Shown in pieces: positions 58,164-64,000 of a stretch of DNA of 64,000 bases (position 1 is its first letter; every line of letters starts with the position of its first letter). The position numbers and the translations under genes are program-made. The DNA comes from Kaistia granuli DSM 23481 (GTDB lineage: Bacteria > Pseudomonadota > Alphaproteobacteria > Rhizobiales > Kaistiaceae), in assembly GCF_000380505.1 (NCBI RefSeq), contig NZ_AQYH01000007.1:1-64000 (forward strand), read 5' to 3'. The notes under the pieces were generated by a model. It saw only the letters and a list, made by a program, of their open reading frames with translations, was not told the DNA's origin and searched no databases.

Positions 58164-60743
58164 CTACAGGTTTCTGAGCACGGGTGCCGCCTTTTGGCCG
58201 AGCAGGCGCCAGGTTCCGGCGAGTCCGAGGCCGATGGTCAGCGTGACGGCCAGCAGGGCGGCGACGATCGCCGTGACCGGGAACACCGCGAAGGGCTGGC
58301 TCATGACACTGGCGACGACGCCCCAGGCGGCCAGTGAACCGGCAATCACGGCGAAAATGGCCGTCGCCAGACCGAGCAGGCCGTATTCCAGCCCGAAGGC
58401 GTAGAGCAGCTGGCGCCGCGTCGCGCCGAGCGTCTTCAGGATCACCGCGTCGTAGAGCCGCTGGCGGTGACCGGCGGCGAGCGCTCCGGCCAGCACCAGA
58501 ACCGACGCCGCGAGCGCGATCGACGAGGCGACCCGGATCGCCAGCATCAGCTGGTCGAGGATCGACGAGATGCGGTCGAGCGCCTCGCGCACGCGGATCG
58601 CCGTCACGGCCGGAAACTGCGTGCCGGCGTCGCGCATCAGCGCCGCCTCGCGCGCCGGGTCGGCGCCGCCGGGATAGGACAGCGTCGCCAGCACCGAATA
58701 GGGAGCGCCGGCGAAAGTCGACGGCGAGAACACCATGACGAAGTTGATGGCGAGGCTTTCCCAGGCGACCTCGCGAAGATTGGCGATCGTCGCCGTGATC
58801 TCGCGGCCGAGCACATTGACGGTCACGGTGTCGCCGGGCTTGAGGCCGAGACCGCGAGCGACGCCCGCTTCCATCGAGACGAGCGGCGGGCCGCTATAGT
58901 TGGCCGCCCACCAGTCGCCCGCGACGAGGCGGGAATTCTTCGGCGGCTCGGCCGAGAAGGTGACACCGCGGTCGCCCTTCAGCGCCCAGGCGACATCGGG
59001 CGCCGGCGTCACCTGATCGGCCGGGGTCCGGTTCACCGCAATGATGCGGCCGCGCAGCATCGGCACGCTCTCGACGGTGCCGGAGGGTACTTCCTTCTTG
59101 AGGAAATCGACGAAGGCGGGCGCTTCGGAATTCTGAACATCGAGGAAGAAGAAGCTGGGCGCCCGGTCGGGCAGGGATTGCGTCAGCTGGCGATGCAGAT
59201 TGCCGTCGATGAGCGCGATCGTCACCAGCACCGTCAGTCCGAGGCCGAGCGACAGCACGACCGAGCCGGTCAGCGCGCCGGGGCGGTGGATGTTGCCGAT
59301 GGCAAGCCGCCATTCGGTCGAATTGGCGCGCGGGGCCCGGCGGGCGAGTGCCGTGACGAGGAAGGCGACGATCCGCAGCAGCAGGAAGGCGCCGGCGACG
59401 GCGACGACGAAATAGAGCGCGATGCGGCGATCATAGGCGAGCAGCACGGCGAGGCCGGCGAGCACGGCGGCCGAGAAGATCGCCAGCGCCAGGAAGGCGA
59501 GCCGCGGCCGCGACGTGCCGAAAGCGGCGCCGTCGCGGAACAGCGCCGTCGGCGCGATGTCGCCGGCGCGCCCGAGCGGCACGAGCGCGAAGGTGAGCGC
59601 CGTCATCAGCCCGTAGAGCGCCGCATAGGCGAGCGCGCCCGGGTAGAAGCCCGTTTCGGCGCCGACCGGCAGCACGTCGGCGAGGAATTGCAGCGCGACG
59701 ACGGGAACGAGCGCGCCGATGGCAAGACCGATGGCGACGCCGATCAGCGCGATCAGCAGGATCTGGATCAGATAGATCTGGGTGATCAGGCGGCCGGGGG
59801 CACCGAGCGAGCGCAGCGTCGCGATGACGGGCCGCTTCACCTCCATGAAGGCGCCGACCGCGTTGGCGACGCCGACGCCGCCGACGATCAGCGCGGCGAG
59901 GCCGACCAGCGTCAGATATTGGGCGAACTGGCTGATGTTGCGCTTGAGGCCCGGCGAGGCGTCGTCGCGGCTGCGGATCTGCCAGCCGGCTTTCGGCAGG
60001 GTGGTGTTCGCCGTCTCGGTCAGGCCGGTGACGGCACTGTCCGGTGTGCCGTCCGGCAGACGCAGCCGGTAGCTCCACTGCACGAGACTGCCGGGCTGGA
60101 CAAGGCCGGTCTGGTCGAGGGCCGCCCGCGACAGCAGCAGGCGCGGCCCGAAACCGAGACCGGTCGCCAGCTTGTCGGGTTCGTCGGCGATGGCGCCGGC
60201 GAGCGTCAGCCGCGCCGCCCCGACGGTGATCTCGTCGCCCGGCTTGAGGCCGAGCCGGGTGAAGAGTTCGGGATCCGCCAGGGCGCGGCCGGCATTGAGC
60301 GTCGCGGTCGCGTCGAGGCCCTCGGCGGCCTTGAGCGTGCCATAGAGCGGGTAGGCGGCGTCGACCGCCTTGATCTCGACCAGCGCCTGGTCGGAGCCGT
60401 CCGGCAGCCGCGCCATGCCGCGCATGGCGGCGATCTCGGAGACGGCGCCATGGGCTTCGAGGAATTTGCGCTCCTCGGGCGAGGCCTGGCGCTGCACCAG
60501 GGTGAAGGCGATGTCGCCGCCGAGAATGGCCTGGCCCTGGCGGGCGAGTCCGTCCGTCATGGCGCGGGAGACCGAGCCGACGGCGGCGATGGCCGCGACG
60601 CCGAGCGCGATGCAGGCGAGGAAGACGACGAAGCCGCGCAGCCCGCCGCGAAGTTCGCGCAGGGCGAAACGCAACGGCAGCGGTAGGGCGAGGGAAGCGG
60701 CGCTTGCCGGCGCGGCGGCGGCCAGGGTTGCCTCGCTCGTCAT
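58164..60743 (-). CDS. ABC exporter permease, YbbP-like (FtsX/MacB_PCD domains)
   Basis: An 859-residue inner-membrane protein with about ten helices: one near residue 35, then two FtsX blocks (about 265-385 and 730-850), each with a preceding periplasmic region. PAGLR-type features include VGVANAVGAFMEVKRPVIATLRSLGA and RQRLYDAVILKTLGATRRQLL. In E. coli the homologue YbbP is encoded with YbbA beside tesA. A lipid or hydrophobic cargo is suspected but not proven. Confidence 0.92.
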   Translation of the reverse strand: MTSEATLAAAAPASAASLALPLPLRFALRELRGGLRGFVVFLACIALGVAAIAAVGSVSRAMTDGLARQGQAILGGDIAFTLVQRQASPEERKFLEAHGAVSEIAAMRGMARLPDGSDQALVEIKAVDAAYPLYGTLKAAEGLDATATLNAGRALADPELFTRLGLKPGDEITVGAARLTLAGAIADEPDKLATGLGFGPRLLLSRAALDQTGLVQPGSLVQWSYRLRLPDGTPDSAVTGLTETANTTLPKAGWQIRSRDDASPGLKRNISQFAQYLTLVGLAALIVGGVGVANAVGAFMEVKRPVIATLRSLGAPGRLITQIYLIQILLIALIGVAIGLAIGALVPVVALQFLADVLPVGAETGFYPGALAYAALYGLMTALTFALVPLGRAGDIAPTALFRDGAAFGTSRPRLAFLALAIFSAAVLAGLAVLLAYDRRIALYFVVAVAGAFLLLRIVAFLVTALARRAPRANSTEWRLAIGNIHRPGALTGSVVLSLGLGLTVLVTIALIDGNLHRQLTQSLPDRAPSFFFLDVQNSEAPAFVDFLKKEVPSGTVESVPMLRGRIIAVNRTPADQVTPAPDVAWALKGDRGVTFSAEPPKNSRLVAGDWWAANYSGPPLVSMEAGVARGLGLKPGDTVTVNVLGREITATIANLREVAWESLAINFVMVFSPSTFAGAPYSVLATLSYPGGADPAREAALMRDAGTQFPAVTAIRVREALDRISSILDQLMLAIRVASSIALAASVLVLAGALAAGHRQRLYDAVILKTLGATRRQLLYAFGLEYGLLGLATAIFAVIAGSLAAWGVVASVMSQPFAVFPVTAIVAALLAVTLTIGLGLAGTWRLLGQKAAPVLRNL

Positions 60744-61468
60744 TCGGCCGCGCTCCGGGCAGCGAGGCCCGCATCGTTGGCGTCGACGACGCCGGAATGG
60801 ATGCGAATCAGCCGGTCGCAGCGCGCGGCGAGCGCATTGTCATGCGTGACGAGCACCAGCGTGGTGCCACGCTCGGCGCAGGTCGCGAACAGGAGGTCGG
60901 CGATCTCGCGGCCGGTCGTCTCGTCGAGATTGCCGGTCGGTTCGTCGGCGAACAGGATGGCGGGGCGGGCGACCAGAGCGCGGGCGATGGCGACGCGCTG
61001 CTGTTCGCCGCCGGAAAGCGCGGAGGGATAGTGTTCCATCCGGTGGCCGAGGCCGACGAGGGCAAGCTCCTCCGCCGCGCGGTCAAAGGCGTCGCGCCGG
61101 CCGGCGAGCTCCAGCGGAACGGCGACGTTCTCGAGCGCCGTCATGTTGGGAATCAGATGGAAGGATTGGAAGATGATGCCGACATTCTGGCCGCGGAATC
61201 GGGCCAGCCCGTCCTCGTTGAGGGCGGCGAGATCGGTGCCGGCGACGAGCACACGGCCCTTGTCGACCCGCTCCAGCCCGGCCATCGTCATCAGCAGGGT
61301 TGATTTTCCCGAACCGGACGGCCCGACCAGGGCGACGCTCTCGCCGGCTTCGACGGCGAGCGAGACGTGTTTGAGGATATGGACCCGCGCCGCTCCCGAT
61401 CCGAGTGCCAGTTCGACGGCTGAAAGCTTGATGACGGCGTCGGAACCATTCGGGAGTGTATCAGCCAC
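60740..61468 (-). CDS. ABC exporter ATPase, YbbA-like (LolD/MacB class)
   Basis: A 242-residue ATPase with intact motifs: Walker A GPSGSGKST, signature LSGGEQQRVAIARAL and Walker B ILFADEPTGNLD. It starts at GTG (61468) and its stop overlaps the permease start by four bases. It is divergent from tesA, the conserved order in gamma- and alphaproteobacteria. Confidence 0.94.
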   Translation of the reverse strand: MADTLPNGSDAVIKLSAVELALGSGAARVHILKHVSLAVEAGESVALVGPSGSGKSTLLMTMAGLERVDKGRVLVAGTDLAALNEDGLARFRGQNVGIIFQSFHLIPNMTALENVAVPLELAGRRDAFDRAAEELALVGLGHRMEHYPSALSGGEQQRVAIARALVARPAILFADEPTGNLDETTGREIADLLFATCAERGTTLVLVTHDNALAARCDRLIRIHSGVVDANDAGLAARSAAE

Positions 61469-61579
61469 GCGCGAACCCTATATCGTGCGACGGGCAGGCT
61501 CGTCGATCGGAGGAAGCCGTCGAACGCCGGCGTCCTGCCGATCGCGGCGCGTTCGGCTCAATATGGTGGCAAACATTCA

Positions 61580-62215
61580 ATGATAAAGACCCTCGCGCTG
61601 GCTATCTCGTTGGGCCTGTCCCTTTTTCTGGCGACGGCCGGATCGGCCTCCGCCGCGCCGCTTCGCCTCGTCGTGCTCGGCGACAGCCTCTCCGCGGGCT
61701 ACGGGCTCGGACCCGGCGAGGGTTTCACCGACCAGCTCCAGAAGGCGCTTGCGGCGAAGGGGCTGGATGTGACGGTGGTCAATGCCGGCGTCTCCGGTGA
61801 TACGGCGGCCGGCGGCCTCGCCCGGCTCGACTGGTCGGTCGATCCGGACGCTGAGGCGGTCATCGTCGAGCTCGGCGCCAACGACATGCTGCGCGGCTTC
61901 GATCCTGACCAGCCACGCCAGGCCCTCGACGCCATCCTGACACGGCTTGGCGAGCGCAAGCTGCCGGTGCTGCTCGCCGGCATGCGCGCCGCGCCCAATC
62001 TCGGCCCCGATTATGCAAAACGCTTCGACGGTCTCTATCCGGATCTGGCCGCCAAGCATGGCGCGATGCTATATCCGTTCTTCCTCGACGGCGTCGCAGC
62101 CGAGCAGGACCTGCTGCTGGCCGACGGGATGCATCCCAACGCGGCCGGCATCGCGGTGATCGTCGAGAAAATCCTTCCCGCCGTGGAGGATCTGGTCGCG
62201 CAAGCCAAGCGCTGA
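61580..62215 (+). CDS. tesA: Exported GDSL esterase (TesA/arylesterase)
   Basis: A 211-residue SGNH hydrolase with a signal peptide (cleavage near SASA, residue 25). The catalytic Ser36 is in GDSLSAGYG, the oxyanion Asn101 in GAND, and Asp182 and His185 in DGMHPN. Homologues act as thioesterases, arylesterases and lysophospholipases in the periplasm. Confidence 0.95.
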   Translation: MIKTLALAISLGLSLFLATAGSASAAPLRLVVLGDSLSAGYGLGPGEGFTDQLQKALAAKGLDVTVVNAGVSGDTAAGGLARLDWSVDPDAEAVIVELGANDMLRGFDPDQPRQALDAILTRLGERKLPVLLAGMRAAPNLGPDYAKRFDGLYPDLAAKHGAMLYPFFLDGVAAEQDLLLADGMHPNAAGIAVIVEKILPAVEDLVAQAKR

Positions 62216-62287
62216 CCGGTCGTCCGCATCACCCCGCCCGCCGTTGCTTTCCGGCCCCGCCGCGCCAATTTCCCGGAGCTTTTCGCC

Positions 62288-63340
62288 ATGGAATACCGTT
62301 CGCTCGGACGAACCGATCTTCGCGTGTCCGCCATCTGCCTGGGCACGATGACCTGGGGCCAGCAGAACACCGAGGCCGAAGGTCATGCCCAGATGGACTA
62401 CGCCTTCGAGCAGGGCGTCAATTTCCTCGATACGGCCGAGCTCTATTCGATCCCGCCGAAGGCGGAGACGCAGGGTGCGACCGAGCGCATCATCGGCAAC
62501 TGGATGAAGGCGAAGGGCAATCGCGACAAGGTCATCCTCGCTTCCAAGGTGTGCGGCCGCAACGGCTTCACCTGGTTCCGCGACGGCGGCGTGACGCCGA
62601 CGCTGTCGCGCGCCCACATTCGCGCCGCCATCGAGAACAGCCTGAAGCGTCTGCAGACGGACTATCTCGATCTCTACCAGCTGCATTCGCCCGACCGCCA
62701 CGTGCCGCAGTGGGGTTCCAACCCGACCGTCTACCGCCATCCCGAGCCGGCGCCTGACGAGGTGCCGATCGAGGAGACGCTGGCCGCCCTCGACGAACTG
62801 GTCAAGGAAGGCAAGGTCCGCCATGTCGGCCTGTCGAACGAGACCGCCTGGGGCACGATGCGTTTCGTCGCCGCCGCCGAGGCCGGCAAGGGGCCGCGCG
62901 TCGTCTCGGTCCAGAACGCCTACAACCTCCTGAACCGCACCTATGAGGTCAATCTGGCCGAAGTGTCGATGCGCGAGCAGGTCGGCCTGCTCGTCTATTC
63001 GCCGCTCGCCCAGGGCTACCTGACCGGCAAGTACCAGAACGGCGCCCGTCCGGCCGGCGCCCGCACGACGCTGTTCAATCGCGGCGACCGCTACGAGACG
63101 CCGGGCGCCCATGAGGCGATCGACGCCTATCTGGCGATTGCCCGCGAGGCGAACCTCGATCCGGCCGCACTGGCCATCGCCTTCGCCACCAGCCGCTGCT
63201 TCGTCACGTCCAACATCATCGGCGCCACCACGCTCGAACAGCTCAAGGTCGATATCGCGGCGGCGGATGTCATCATCACGTCCGAACTCGAGGCGAAGAT
63301 CGACGCCGTTCACCAGTGGCGGGGAAATCCCTGCCCCTGA
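62288..63340 (+). CDS. Aldo/keto reductase (Tas-like)
   Basis: A 350-residue NADPH-dependent oxidoreductase. MEYRSLGRTDLRVSAICLGTMTWG, the catalytic DTAELY (Asp, Tyr), and the C-terminal TSNIIGATTLEQLKVDI match the Tas branch of AKR. Natural substrate unknown. Confidence 0.95.
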   Translation: MEYRSLGRTDLRVSAICLGTMTWGQQNTEAEGHAQMDYAFEQGVNFLDTAELYSIPPKAETQGATERIIGNWMKAKGNRDKVILASKVCGRNGFTWFRDGGVTPTLSRAHIRAAIENSLKRLQTDYLDLYQLHSPDRHVPQWGSNPTVYRHPEPAPDEVPIEETLAALDELVKEGKVRHVGLSNETAWGTMRFVAAAEAGKGPRVVSVQNAYNLLNRTYEVNLAEVSMREQVGLLVYSPLAQGYLTGKYQNGARPAGARTTLFNRGDRYETPGAHEAIDAYLAIAREANLDPAALAIAFATSRCFVTSNIIGATTLEQLKVDIAAADVIITSELEAKIDAVHQWRGNPCP

Positions 63341-63419
63341 GCGGGTCGGAAAAGGCTTTACAGCCGGCCGGCAAACCGCGACCCTTGGCACTCCCGCCAC
63401 CCGACAAAGGAGGGCGACC

Positions 63420-63974
63420 ATGCCGCGCCTGTTCACCGGTCTCGAGATCCCGGAGGACCTCGCCCAACGGCTCTCGCTCCTGCGCGGCGGCCTCGCCGGC
63501 GCGCGATGGATCGATGCGGAGAACTACCACGTCACCCTGCGTTTCATCGGCGACATCGACGATCGAACCGCCGATGAGATCGCCGATGCGATGGCCAGGG
63601 TCCGCCGGCGCGAGTTCGATCTGCAGTTCTCCGGGCTCGATTCGTTCGGCAGCGCCAAGCCGCATTCGATCGTCGCGCGGATCGCGGCCTCGCGGGCGCT
63701 GTCCGAGCTGCAGGCGGAGCAGGAGCGCATCATCCAGCGGATCGGCTTGCCGCCCGAGGGACGCAAATACACGCCGCATGTCACGCTGGCGCGCCTGCGC
63801 AACACGCCGCATCGCGACGTCGCGGACTATCTGGCGTTGCGCGGCGGGCTCGTCGCGGCCGGCCTGCATGTCGCCCGATTCGTCCTGTTCTCGTCGAAGG
63901 CGTCGACCGGCGGCGGCCCCTATGTGGTCGAGCAGACCTATCCGCTCGCCGAATATTCGGAGGCACGCGGATGA
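63420..63974 (+). CDS. thpR: RNA 2',3'-cyclic phosphodiesterase ThpR (LigT)
   Basis: A 184-residue 2H phosphoesterase. The two catalytic HxTx motifs are H37-VTL and H120-VTL. The ATG at 63420 has AAAGGAGGG upstream; the longer open frame reads through the preceding gene in another frame. The stop overlaps the next start by four bases. Confidence 0.94.
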   Translation: MPRLFTGLEIPEDLAQRLSLLRGGLAGARWIDAENYHVTLRFIGDIDDRTADEIADAMARVRRREFDLQFSGLDSFGSAKPHSIVARIAASRALSELQAEQERIIQRIGLPPEGRKYTPHVTLARLRNTPHRDVADYLALRGGLVAAGLHVARFVLFSSKASTGGGPYVVEQTYPLAEYSEARG

Positions 63975-64000
63975 TCGCACGACTGGGAGAGGCGGAGCGG
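63971..64000 (+). CDS. Start of the next gene, truncated by the window
   Basis: An ATG inside the thpR stop (ATGA) opens ten codons, MIARLGEAER, before the window ends. The overlap pattern is the one used throughout this genome for coupled genes. Nothing can be said of its product. Confidence 0.55.
   Translation, partial: MIARLGEAER

Overview
The window looks like a chromosomal segment from an alphaproteobacterium of the order Hyphomicrobiales (Rhizobiales), possibly near Kaistia or Bosea; the genus is only a guess. The signs are high G+C, alphaproteobacterial small families (DUF1127, DUF1674, DUF2794, DUF1223, DUF1993), the hemC-hemD-mic60-hemY cluster, the ftsY-mtaB-dapF run, alphaproteobacterial cytochrome c maturation genes, and short palindromic intergenic repeats of a rhizobial type. 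Almost all of it is core or household content; I see no prophage, insertion sequence, integrase or CRISPR array.

Layout. 0.6-6.5 kb: a sugar locus with a GntR/FadR-type regulator divergent from a binding protein, two permeases and an intracellular GH51 arabinofuranosidase; no ATPase gene is present. 6.6-8.1 kb: ccmC-ccmD-ccmG. 8.2-12.5 kb: septation protein A, ftsY, mtaB and dapF on the minus strand. 12.9-19.2 kb: pncB, a GH144-type glucanase overlapping an ABC half-transporter with a degenerate nucleotide-binding domain, and glpK. 19.2-20.8 kb: the most unusual stretch. It holds a tiny secreted-protein ORF broken inside an octanucleotide repeat, a DUF1993 gene, and a DUF1127 gene followed by three hairpins that all present the same loop, ACCTCCTCCC, on the transcript. 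This is the layout of the alphaproteobacterial CcsR or 'cuckoo' small RNAs. 20.8-30 kb: envelope and membrane genes (DUF1275, L,D-transpeptidase, AI-2E-family transporter, YihY, phosphatase, outer-membrane barrel) and an AraC regulator. 29.5-30.5 kb: about 1 kb without a convincing gene, next to tRNA-Thr(CGU).

30.7-35.3 kb: hemC-hemD-mic60-hemY, linking haem synthesis with the bacterial ancestor of mitofilin. 35.4-41.5 kb: tsaD-nudix-gpsA with translational overlaps, YciI, EVE, a methyltransferase and acs. 41.7 kb: a 142-bp palindromic repeat. 41.9-48.3 kb: DUF1674, htpX, rsmB, heparinase-like, purH. 48.4-52.6 kb: ccmB and ccmA divergent from acnA. 52.9-64 kb: DUF1223, htpG, a possible structured RNA, DUF2794, GNAT, Bax-inhibitor-1, a YbbP/YbbA ABC exporter divergent from tesA, an aldo/keto reductase and thpR; the window ends ten codons into the next gene.

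The ccm genes are split by about 40 kb in opposite orientations. A single inversion of roughly 6.5-48.3 kb would restore a ccmA-B-C-D-G order next to acnA. Start codons were chosen from alignment memory, Shine-Dalgarno spacing and overlap with the upstream gene; several genes appear to start at GTG or TTG.
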